DNA from: Polaribacter sp.
GTDB lineage: Bacteria; Bacteroidota; Bacteroidia; Flavobacteriales; Flavobacteriaceae
Direction: 5' to 3'
Length of the DNA: 5,187 nucleotides
NCBI GenBank assembly: GCA_030731695.1
Contig: JANQTK010000135.1
Location: forward strand, 1-5,187
This document shows positions 1 through 5,187 of the stretch, in pieces. The notes below the pieces were generated by a model. It was given only the letters and a program-made list of their open reading frames with translations, did no database searches and was not told the origin of the DNA. Position 1 is the stretch's first letter. Every line of letters starts with the position of its first letter. A program made the position numbers and the translations under genes.

Positions 1-1687
1 CATTGTTAAATTTTGGATCAACATTAAAAGCAACTAAACGTGCATTTTGTTTTACATATTTTTTAATCAACACCGGAATTCGCAATGCTCCAGGTTCAAT
101 TTCATCAATAATTTTGTCAAATTTTTGCAAATCCGCCTTTGTTGCATCAAAAACAAAATCTTTATCAGCATCTTTTAATTTTACTTTATATTCCTTTTTG
201 GGTTGAATATATTGAGCAATATACGGATCGTAATAATGCGATTTCATAAACTCAATCATCAATGATTTTGAAAAATCAGAAAATTGATTGCTAATAGAAA
301 CGCCACCTAATAAATATTTATGCTCAGGATAACGCAATGTTACGTGCACAATTCCTTTCCACAATAAAAATAAAGGCATTGGTTTTTGCTGATATTCTTT
401 GATGATGAAAGCGCGTCCCATTTCAATGGTGTTTTCCATCATTTGGTATAATTCTGGTTCTATTCTGAATAAAGTTTGTACATAAAAACCATTGATACCA
501 TATTTTTTAAAAATCTCACTTCCTAAACCCATTCTGTAGGCACCAGCCAAACAATTTGCCTCTCTATCCCACAAAAACAGGTGATAATAATACTTATCGT
601 ATTTGTCTAAATCAATAGCATTATTGGTTCCTTCACCAACATCTCTGAAGGTAATTTCGCGCAAACGACCAATTTCATGCAATAAATTGGTGATGTCTTT
701 TGCGTTTGCAAAAAACACTTCGTAATTTTTACTTTCTAGCAATCTTCCTTCTTTTTCGCGCAAATCATTCACTTCTTTGATGAATAAATCTGGGTTTTTC
801 TGAGAAGCTATTTTTTTAGCAGGTTTTTTTATTTTGATATTTTGAGTTGAAATTAGCTTGTGCGCTTTCTCAAAAGGATTCGCTAACATGTATGTTTTCT
901 TTCTGAGAAATTCAGAAAAAGCGGGAATTTCTGTAAATTCTTTTTGATCATCCACAGAAATAGGTTTTCCAATTCGAACTCTAATAACCTTTCCGTTTTG
1001 AGAAATTACTTCCGAAGGTAATTTTGCAGTTCGTAAGGTGTCACTAATTTTAGATAAAAAATAAAAAAGACGACTGTTTTTTGCATGAAAATAAATAGGA
1101 ATCACAGGAACTGCTGCTTTTTTGATAAGCCTTACAGCTGATTCTTCCCACGGTTTATCAACTTTTAATTTTCCGTCTTTATAGGTAGAAACTTCTCCTG
1201 CTGGAAAAATTCCCAATGGTTTTCCTTCTTGCAAATGCAACAACGCATTTTTGATACCTGTAACACTAGATTTTACATCCTTTCTATTCTCAAAAGGATT
1301 TACAGGCATTACATAAGGCTGTAAAGGCTCTATTCTGTGTAATAAAAAATTACCGATGATTTTGTAATCAGCTCTTTTTTCTATTAATAATTTTAGTAAC
1401 AAAACACCGTCAATACCGCCTAAGGGATGATTGGAAACTGTAATAAAAGCACCCTCTTTTGGGATTCTCTTTAAATCTTCCTCAGGAATTTGAAAAACAA
1501 TATTACAGTCGTTCAAAACACCGTTTAAAAAGTGTAATCCTTCCTTTTTTTTGTTGTTTTTGTATATTTTATTGATATAAGAAATTCGTAGAACTCTGAT
1601 TAAAAGCCAGCCAACAAAAGTTCCTATAAAACCAAATTTGTCAAGACCAATTACTGTTGCAATTTCTTTAGATGTTACTAATGCCAT
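1..1687 (-). CDS. Two-domain acyltransferase (PlsC-like + OlsB/GNAT-like), partial, probable aminolipid synthase
   Basis: The gene starts at ATG 1687-1685 and runs off the left edge; 562 codons are read without a stop. An in-frame TAG lies at 1708-1706 and the next Met is near residue 127, so the start is well fixed. Residues about 18-35 are hydrophobic (probable membrane attachment) and are followed by a Lys-rich patch at 44-49. Residues about 60-250 form a PlsC/LPLAT-type acyltransferase domain: SNHPLGGID holds His87 and Asp93, FPAGE (161-165) replaces the usual FPEG, and VPVIPIY follows. A basic linker (about 281-298) leads to a GNAT-like N-acyltransferase domain resembling OlsB (about 330-490), with an LREITFRD segment, AGAYRMG and EMGRAFI (422-428). 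Fused domains in this order match OlsF-type bifunctional enzymes, which N-acylate and then O-acylate an amino acid (ornithine or glycine) to make membrane aminolipids. The substrate cannot be read here. About 40 C-terminal residues are probably missing, judged from the usual length of about 600. A phospholipid-only role is possible. Confidence 0.87.
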   Translation of the reverse strand, partial: MALVTSKEIATVIGLDKFGFIGTFVGWLLIRVLRISYINKIYKNNKKKEGLHFLNGVLNDCNIVFQIPEEDLKRIPKEGAFITVSNHPLGGIDGVLLLKLLIEKRADYKIIGNFLLHRIEPLQPYVMPVNPFENRKDVKSSVTGIKNALLHLQEGKPLGIFPAGEVSTYKDGKLKVDKPWEESAVRLIKKAAVPVIPIYFHAKNSRLFYFLSKISDTLRTAKLPSEVISQNGKVIRVRIGKPISVDDQKEFTEIPAFSEFLRKKTYMLANPFEKAHKLISTQNIKIKKPAKKIASQKNPDLFIKEVNDLREKEGRLLESKNYEVFFANAKDITNLLHEIGRLREITFRDVGEGTNNAIDLDKYDKYYYHLFLWDREANCLAGAYRMGLGSEIFKKYGINGFYVQTLFRIEPELYQMMENTIEMGRAFIIKEYQQKPMPLFLLWKGIVHVTLRYPEHKYLLGGVSISNQFSDFSKSLMIEFMKSHYYDPYIAQYIQPKKEYKVKLKDADKDFVFDATKADLQKFDKIIDEIEPGALRIPVLIKKYVKQNARLVAFNVDPKFNN

Positions 1688-1708
1688 ACCTTTTGATGAG
1701 ACTAGCTA

Positions 1709-1716
1709 CAAACATA
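1709..1716 (-). promoter_or_regulatory. Possible -7 promoter element for the acyltransferase gene
   Basis: The minus strand reads TATGTTTG, a full match to the Bacteroidota -7 consensus TAnnTTTG, 21 nt upstream of the acyltransferase ATG. Transcription would start near 1702-1704 with a leader of about 15 nt. The -33 element is poor: the nearest TTG (1734-1732) is only 15 nt away, against the usual 17-23. In such T-rich DNA a chance match is possible. If real, it would let the acyltransferase be transcribed independently of lysC. Confidence 0.35.
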
Positions 1717-1752
1717 CAAAAAAATACAAAACAAGCGATTTTTAAATCGCTT
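1711..1752 (-). terminator. Rho-independent terminator-like hairpin at the end of lysC
   Basis: The arms 1733-1740 (AAGCGATT) and 1745-1752 (AATCGCTT) are perfectly complementary and give an 8-bp stem. The 4-nt loop contains the lysC stop codon TAA (1744-1742). On the minus strand the hairpin is followed by GTTTTGTATTTTTTTG, a strongly U-rich tail. It would end or attenuate the GNAT-lysC transcript just before the acyltransferase gene. Only three of the eight pairs are G-C, so termination may be partial. Confidence 0.55.
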
Positions 1753-2995
1753 TTACAACCATTTGAAGCGTTTCTTTGTTTACTTGTGTCAATAACGAAG
1801 CTCCTTTTTCTTCAATGGTTTTGATGGCTTTGTCATCAAAATGACGCACTGTAAAAAGATCAACTTCTTTTTGAACTTCCATTTTGAATTCGTTTTTCAA
1901 ATCTTGAAAAAAGTCATCAAACTTATTGAATTTATTATCCACACAAACTGAAAAACTGATGGCTGAATTTTGAATTAAATTTACTTTCAATTGATATTCA
2001 TGCAGTTTTTGAAAAATAAAACTGATGTTATTTTCAACCATAAACGAAAAATCTAAAGCAGAGATGGAAACCAAAATTTGATTTTTCTTTACTATAAAAC
2101 AAGGAATGTAGGGTTCTAAAAGTGCTCCTTTAGACACTCTAGTTCCAGGCTCTTTTGGATTGATAAAAGAACGCACCAACAACGGAATTTCCTTTTTTTG
2201 AAGTGGTTGCAGGGTTTTTGGGTGAATTACAGAGGCTCCATAAAACGCCATTTCAATTGCTTCTTCATACGAAATCTGACTCAATAAAGTTGTTTCTTCA
2301 AAAACTCTTGGGTCTGCATTTAATACTCCTTCAACATCTTTCCAAATAGTAACACTTTCTGCATTTAAACAATAGGCAAAAATTCCTGCTGTATAATCTG
2401 AACCTTCTCTTCCTAAAGTTGTAGTATTTTCAGTGTCATTTCCTGCTAAAAAACCTTGGGTAATATTTAGTTGAGAAGTATCTACTTTTTTGGTGATGAT
2501 GTCTTCCGTCAATTTCCAATCTACTTTGGCATCTCTATAATTACTATCTGTTTTGATAAAATTTCTTACATCAAACCACGTATTTTTAATGCCTAATTTC
2601 GCAATATACGCACTCACAATTTTGGTTGATAACAACTCACCAAAACAAATAATTTGATCATACACATAATTATATCTTTGTGATGTATTTCTCGCCAAAA
2701 ACCAACCCAATTCACCAAAAAGAATGTCGATTTCTTGATAAACGGCATCACCTTTATCAAAAAGAGCATTCATAATATTTTTGTGATATTCCTCAATAAA
2801 ATTTAGTTTTATTGGCAATTCATCTGATTTTTGATAATAGGCATCTACGACTTCTTCAAAAGCATTGGTAATTTTTCCCATGGCAGAAATCACCACAAGT
2901 GTGTCTGAATTCCCCTCAGATTGAATAATTTTCGCTACATTTTTTACACCTTCAGCATCTTTTACGGATGCACCTCCAAACTTAAATATTTTCAT
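1742..2995 (-). CDS. lysC: Aspartate kinase, monofunctional
   Basis: Aspartokinase (EC 2.7.2.4) phosphorylates L-aspartate with ATP to give 4-aspartyl phosphate. This is the first step toward lysine/diaminopimelate, threonine and methionine, and it takes place in the cytoplasm. The 417-residue protein carries the amino-acid kinase fold: KFGGASV at 5-11, VISAMGKITN at 35-44, FGELLS at 118-123 (conserved Glu120), TTTLGREGSDYTAG at 191-204 with Asp200, and WKDVEGVLNADPR at 218-230. ASVIHPKTLQP (254-264) and the PGTRVS segment close the catalytic domain. The regulatory tail (about 303-417) is ACT-like but short: one recognisable ACT unit, then a remnant of about 40 residues in place of a full second unit. 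E. coli LysC has about 449 residues. There is no homoserine dehydrogenase domain, so it is not ThrA or MetL. The ATG lies 6 nt after the upstream GNAT stop, so the two are almost certainly co-transcribed. GREGSD, with Glu197 where Gly is common, looks like a family variant rather than damage. Confidence 0.96.
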   Translation of the reverse strand: MKIFKFGGASVKDAEGVKNVAKIIQSEGNSDTLVVISAMGKITNAFEEVVDAYYQKSDELPIKLNFIEEYHKNIMNALFDKGDAVYQEIDILFGELGWFLARNTSQRYNYVYDQIICFGELLSTKIVSAYIAKLGIKNTWFDVRNFIKTDSNYRDAKVDWKLTEDIITKKVDTSQLNITQGFLAGNDTENTTTLGREGSDYTAGIFAYCLNAESVTIWKDVEGVLNADPRVFEETTLLSQISYEEAIEMAFYGASVIHPKTLQPLQKKEIPLLVRSFINPKEPGTRVSKGALLEPYIPCFIVKKNQILVSISALDFSFMVENNISFIFQKLHEYQLKVNLIQNSAISFSVCVDNKFNKFDDFFQDLKNEFKMEVQKEVDLFTVRHFDDKAIKTIEEKGASLLTQVNKETLQMVVKAI

Positions 2996-3001
2996 TATCC
3001 G

Positions 3002-3478
3002 TTATTTTTGAATAAATTTTGCTAAATTTTCTTTGTTCATTTGAACTACATGCCAACCACTTAAATACGTGGCGCCTGTACTTTTATAAAATTCAATGGC
3101 ATTGGTATTCCAATCCAATACTTCCCAAGCAACTCTGTTAAAATTATGGTCATATGCATATTTTAATACAGCTGTGTACAAAGCTTTCCCAACACCAAGA
3201 GCTCTTTTTTGTTGAGTGACAATCAAGTCTTCTAAATGAATTGTTTTTCCTTTCCATGTAGAATATCGTTCGTAAAAAAGCGCCATTCCAATGATGATAT
3301 TTTCTTCTTCGGCTACAAAAAGTCGAAATTTTGGGTTTTCAGAAAATCCATCTTTTAATAAATCTTCTTTGGTAATTTCAACAGCATTGGGTTCTTTTTC
3401 AAAAACAGCCAATTCAATAATCAAGTCTAAAATAGCTTGCACATCTTTTGGTTGTCCTTGTCTGATTGTAAAACTCAT
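3002..3478 (-). CDS. SSAT-like GNAT N-acetyltransferase
   Basis: This 158-residue GNAT protein would transfer an acetyl group from acetyl-CoA to an amine in the cytoplasm. It resembles the spermidine/spermine N1-acetyltransferase family (SSAT1, and SSAT2, which prefers thialysine) along most of its length. The N-terminus is RQGQPKDVQAILDLIIELA, LLKDGFSENP is at 40-49, YSTWKGKTIHLEDLIV at 72-87 contains Trp75, Glu83 and Asp84, and the CoA pyrophosphate loop is RALGVG (92-97). WNTNAIEFYKSTGA (123-136) holds Tyr131 at the place of the SSAT catalytic tyrosine. The length is close to SSAT (about 170). The substrate is not determined by sequence: polyamines, lysine-like amines such as thialysine, or another small amine are all possible. 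It is the first gene of the unit, with lysC 6 nt downstream. The ATG follows an A-rich leader without a Shine-Dalgarno sequence. Confidence 0.92.
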   Translation of the reverse strand: MSFTIRQGQPKDVQAILDLIIELAVFEKEPNAVEITKEDLLKDGFSENPKFRLFVAEEENIIIGMALFYERYSTWKGKTIHLEDLIVTQQKRALGVGKALYTAVLKYAYDHNFNRVAWEVLDWNTNAIEFYKSTGATYLSGWHVVQMNKENLAKFIQK

Positions 3479-3494
3479 TTTTATAAATTTTTAG

Positions 3495-3524
3495 CAAATG
3501 TAAATCATTTTCAATCGGACGAAA
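3495..3524 (-). promoter_or_regulatory. Promoter for the GNAT-lysC unit
   Basis: The minus strand reads TACATTTG at 3502-3495, a full match to the Bacteroidota -7 consensus TAnnTTTG. TTTC at 3524-3521 is a one-mismatch -33 element with an 18-nt spacer. The predicted start near 3488-3490 gives a leader of only about 10-12 nt before the ATG at 3478. That leaves no room for a lysine riboswitch or attenuator upstream of this gene pair. Confidence 0.6.
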
Positions 3525-3530
3525 ATTTTC
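3521..3530. repeat. 10-bp perfect palindrome GAAAATTTTC
   Basis: GAAAATTTTC is its own reverse complement and overlaps the proposed -33 region of the GNAT-lysC promoter, so it could be an operator half or whole. A related ATTTTCA heptamer occurs at 3507-3513 and again at 3525-3531, 18 nt apart start to start. In DNA this AT-rich a chance origin is quite possible. Confidence 0.25.
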
Positions 3531-3618
3531 AGAAATTTTTTGACAAAATACCCTATTATGTTGAATTTTTATAAAATGTATCTTTCTTTAAAAATGATGT
3601 AAAAACAGCACTAAATCG

Positions 3619-3649
3619 TTGTAGTTAATCAAAAAAGGCTGCATCTTTG
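3619..3649 (+). promoter_or_regulatory. Promoter for fbp
   Basis: TTG at 3619-3621 is followed after exactly 20 nt by CATCTTTG at 3642-3649, one mismatch from TAnnTTTG. This spacing is typical of Bacteroidota housekeeping-sigma promoters. The predicted start near 3654-3656 leaves a leader of about 18-20 nt before the ATG at 3674. The -7 box lies inside a set of inverted repeats. Confidence 0.65.
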
Positions 3650-3674
3650 CAGTATTAACCGAAAAAATACTGCA
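3639..3674. promoter_or_regulatory. Nested inverted repeats over the fbp promoter and start codon (candidate operator)
   Basis: Two dyads share a central arm. CTGCA (3639-3643) pairs with TGCAG (3648-3652) across TCTT, enclosing the middle of the -7 box. TGCAGTATT (3648-3656) pairs perfectly with AATACTGCA (3666-3674) across 9 nt, ending on the A of the fbp ATG. Thus a (C)TGCA(G) core occurs three times in 36 bp. Because the predicted transcription start lies inside the middle arm, the full hairpin probably would not form in the mRNA. A protein-binding DNA dyad is more likely, unless an upstream promoter is used. No known regulator was recognised. Confidence 0.45.
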
Positions 3675-4684
3675 TGTCAACAAAACACCAAACGTTAGGA
3701 GAATTTATTATTGAAAATCAATCTTCATTTAGATATACATCAGGTGAACTTTCTCGATTGTTAAACTCACTCAGATTGGCTGCAAAAGTGGTGAATCATG
3801 AGGTAAATAAGGCTGGTTTAGTTGATATTTTGGGAGCTGCAGGAGACGTAAATATTCAAGGAGAAAATCAACAAAAATTAGATGTATATGCCAATGAAAT
3901 ATTTATCCAAACCTTAACAAAAAGAAATATTGTTTGTGGAATTGCCAGTGAAGAAGAAGACGATTTTATTTCGATTAATAGCCAAGATGAAAATCATCAA
4001 AATAAATATGTAGTATTGATTGATCCTTTAGATGGTTCCTCAAATATTGATGTAAATGTTTCTGTAGGAACTATTTTTTCTATTTACAGACGGGTAACGC
4101 CTGTTGGAACGCCAGTAACGATTGAAGATTTTCTACAAAAAGGAAGTGAGCAAGTGGCTGCTGGATATATTGTGTATGGAACCTCAACAATGTTGGTTTA
4201 TACAACGGGTCATGGTGTAAATGGATTTACGTTGAATCCTGCAATTGGCTCTTTTTATTTATCACATCCTAACATGACTTTTCCAGAAACAGGAACTATC
4301 TATTCTGTAAACGAAGGTAATTATTTAGATTTTCCTTTAGGGATTAAAAAATACATCAAATATTGTCAAGAAGAAGAAGGAGACAGGCCTTATACAAGTA
4401 GATATATAGGTTCATTAGTGTCTGATTTTCATAGAAATATGATCAAAGGCGGCATCTATATGTATCCAAAAGGTTCTAGAAATCCAGATGGGAAATTGAG
4501 ATTGTTATATGAATGCAATCCCATGGCTTTTTTAGCAGAACAAGCCAATGGAAAATCTTCTGATGGCTATACAAGAACTTTGGATGTAGAGCCAACAACA
4601 CTGCATCAAAGAGTGCCTTTTGTTTGTGGAAGTAAAAAAATGGTAGAAAAAGTTGAAGAGTTTATGCGTGAATTTGGAGAATAA
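3674..4684 (+). CDS. fbp: Class 1 fructose-1,6-bisphosphatase
   Basis: Class 1 FBPase (EC 3.1.3.11) hydrolyses fructose 1,6-bisphosphate to fructose 6-phosphate plus phosphate. It is the Mg2+-dependent, irreversible step of gluconeogenesis, in the cytoplasm. At 336 residues it matches the E. coli enzyme (332). Metal-site residues are all present: the acidic ASEEED run (91-96), DPLDGSSNID (117-126) with Asp117 and Asp120, and Glu280 in LRLLYECNPMAF. The sugar-phosphate site shows SRYIGSLVSDFHR (242-254) followed by GGIYMYP. The Bacteroidota class 3 enzyme is a different fold and is excluded by these motifs. The N-terminal QTLGEFI segment resembles other bacterial class 1 enzymes and there is no signal peptide. 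The leader is A-rich without a Shine-Dalgarno sequence, and the start codon lies at the edge of an inverted repeat. The gene is divergent from GNAT-lysC and is followed on the same strand by the dismutase gene after 111 nt. Confidence 0.97.
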   Translation: MSTKHQTLGEFIIENQSSFRYTSGELSRLLNSLRLAAKVVNHEVNKAGLVDILGAAGDVNIQGENQQKLDVYANEIFIQTLTKRNIVCGIASEEEDDFISINSQDENHQNKYVVLIDPLDGSSNIDVNVSVGTIFSIYRRVTPVGTPVTIEDFLQKGSEQVAAGYIVYGTSTMLVYTTGHGVNGFTLNPAIGSFYLSHPNMTFPETGTIYSVNEGNYLDFPLGIKKYIKYCQEEEGDRPYTSRYIGSLVSDFHRNMIKGGIYMYPKGSRNPDGKLRLLYECNPMAFLAEQANGKSSDGYTRTLDVEPTTLHQRVPFVCGSKKMVEKVEEFMREFGE

Positions 4685-4731
4685 ACACTTTCTATGCAGT
4701 TATAAGATATCAAGACAGAAACTTCTTGGAA

Positions 4732-4749
4732 AACCCTTATATAATGGTT
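4732..4749 (+). terminator. Weak hairpin downstream of fbp, possible terminator
   Basis: The segment AACCCTTATATAATGGTT can fold with AACC pairing to GGTT and an inner TTA/TAA arm separated by one C-T mismatch. What follows is a mixed A/T stretch rather than a clean T run. It lies 48 nt after the fbp stop. Evidence for true termination is poor, and read-through into the dismutase gene is possible. Confidence 0.2.
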
Positions 4750-4752
4750 AAA

Positions 4753-4781
4753 TTTACACTTTCAAAAATATATTAACTTTA
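4753..4781 (+). promoter_or_regulatory. Possible promoter for the superoxide dismutase gene
   Basis: TTTA (4753-4756), a 17-nt spacer and TAACTTTA (4774-4781) approximate TTTG and TAnnTTTG, each with the final G replaced by A. A start near 4786-4788 would give a leader of under 10 nt, unusually short. The match is weak, but no better candidate was seen in the 111-nt gap. Confidence 0.25.
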
Positions 4782-4795
4782 AAAAAAATATAAAT

Positions 4796-5187
4796 ATGGC
4801 TTTTCAATTACCAGAATTAGGATATGCTTATGACGCATTAGAACCAAATATTGATGCAAAAACGATGGAAATTCACCATTCAAAACATCACCAAGGATAT
4901 ACAAACAACTTAAATAACGCACTTGCAGGAACTGATTTAGAAGGAAAATCTATTGAAGATATTTTAGCTAATTTAGACATGAGTAATGGTGCCGTTAGAA
5001 ACAATGGTGGTGGTTTTTACAATCATAATTTGTTTTGGACAGTACTAAATCCTGAAGACAGAGGGTATTTATCTGGCGAATTAAAAGATGCTATTGAAGC
5101 TGAATTTGGTTCAAAAGATGCTTTTATTGATGCTTTCTCAAAAGCTGCTGCAACTCAATTTGGTTCAGGTTGGGCTTGGTTATGTGT
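4796..5187 (+). CDS. sodA: Superoxide dismutase, Fe/Mn family, partial (Mn-type signature)
   Basis: The enzyme converts superoxide to oxygen and hydrogen peroxide (EC 1.15.1.1). The reading frame opens at ATG 4796 with MAFQLPELGYAYDALEPNID and stays open to the right edge (130 codons plus 2 nt). The family is about 200 residues, so about 70 are missing. Visible metal ligands are His27 in EIHHSKHHQGY and His77 in GFYNHNLFW; the Asp and last His ligands lie beyond the window. LFGSGW-type sequence appears as QFGSGWAWL (121-129). No signal peptide is present, so it is cytoplasmic. Gly73, four residues before His77, replaces the Gln typical of Fe-type SodB, which points to a Mn-preferring or cambialistic enzyme. 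The symbol rests on that residue only and is uncertain. The start follows an A-rich leader without a Shine-Dalgarno sequence. It may have its own promoter or be read through from fbp. Confidence 0.95.
   Translation, partial: MAFQLPELGYAYDALEPNIDAKTMEIHHSKHHQGYTNNLNNALAGTDLEGKSIEDILANLDMSNGAVRNNGGGFYNHNLFWTVLNPEDRGYLSGELKDAIEAEFGSKDAFIDAFSKAAATQFGSGWAWLC

Noticed and set aside
3..206. Plus-strand open frame of 67 codons at the left edge
   Set aside because: It lies antisense within the long acyltransferase reading frame, which has clear domain motifs; this frame has low-complexity composition and no recognisable motif.
1545..1562. Run of eight T followed by T-rich DNA, possible frameshift site in the acyltransferase gene
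   Set aside because: The frame stays open and sensible on both sides (Lys-rich stretch then conserved domain sequence), so there is no sign of a frameshift.
3291..3494. Plus-strand open frame of 67 codons overlapping the GNAT gene
   Set aside because: It is the antisense of the SSAT-like coding sequence (LLKDGFSENP region) and has no independent support.
3479..3510. Lysine riboswitch or leader-peptide attenuator ahead of the GNAT-lysC unit
   Set aside because: The predicted leader is about 10-12 nt, far too short for an L box, and no Lys-rich short frame precedes the gene.
3540..3568. TTGACA at 3540-3545 as a sigma70-type -35 box
   Set aside because: No TATAAT-like box lies 16-18 nt downstream; TATTAT at 3554 is only 8 nt away. 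The other promoters here are of the Bacteroidota type.
3561..3586. Second fbp promoter, TTG (3561-3563) with TATCTTTC (3579-3586)
   Set aside because: The 15-nt spacer is short and the -7 box ends in C. It is weaker than the 3619-3649 promoter, so I did not list it, though it would allow the TGCAG hairpin to form in RNA if used.
1..5187. A new defence, mobile or secretion system
   Set aside because: All five genes belong to recognised housekeeping or lipid-metabolism families; there are no transposase, integrase, toxin-antitoxin, CRISPR or phage-like features, and base composition looks even across the window.

Overview
The window is AT-rich chromosomal DNA, roughly one third G+C by eye. It most likely comes from a member of the Bacteroidota, probably a Flavobacteriaceae-type organism. 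Three things support this: start regions that are A-rich and lack Shine-Dalgarno sequences; promoter elements of the Bacteroidota form (TTG, about 20 nt, TAnnTTTG) in the divergent spacer; and a fused PlsC-like plus GNAT-like acyltransferase, an architecture familiar from Bacteroidota aminolipid synthesis. The assignment rests on these features and not on a search.

Layout. From the left edge to about 3480 three genes lie on the minus strand, in transcription order: an SSAT-like GNAT acetyltransferase (3002-3478), a monofunctional aspartate kinase (1742-2995, 6 nt after the GNAT gene), and a large two-domain acyltransferase (1687 leftward, cut by the window edge; 562 codons visible). A hairpin with a U-rich tail overlaps the aspartate kinase stop codon, and a TAnnTTTG box lies inside the following 54-nt gap. 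The acyltransferase may therefore be partly or wholly uncoupled from lysC. A 195-nt divergent spacer (3479-3673) holds promoters for both directions. To the right on the plus strand lie class 1 fructose-1,6-bisphosphatase (3674-4684) and, after a 111-nt gap, the first 130 codons of an Fe/Mn superoxide dismutase (4796 to the right edge).

The genes are mainly central-metabolism housekeeping: entry to the aspartate family (lysine, threonine, methionine, diaminopimelate), gluconeogenesis, superoxide detoxification and membrane aminolipid or phospholipid acylation. I see no mobile element, CRISPR array, tRNA, rRNA or defence system, and no clear sign of a new multi-gene system. The points most worth a second look are nested inverted repeats spanning the fbp promoter and start codon, the pairing of an SSAT/thialysine-acetyltransferase-like gene with aspartate kinase, the shortened ACT region of that kinase, and the probable bifunctional (OlsF-like) lipid acyltransferase.
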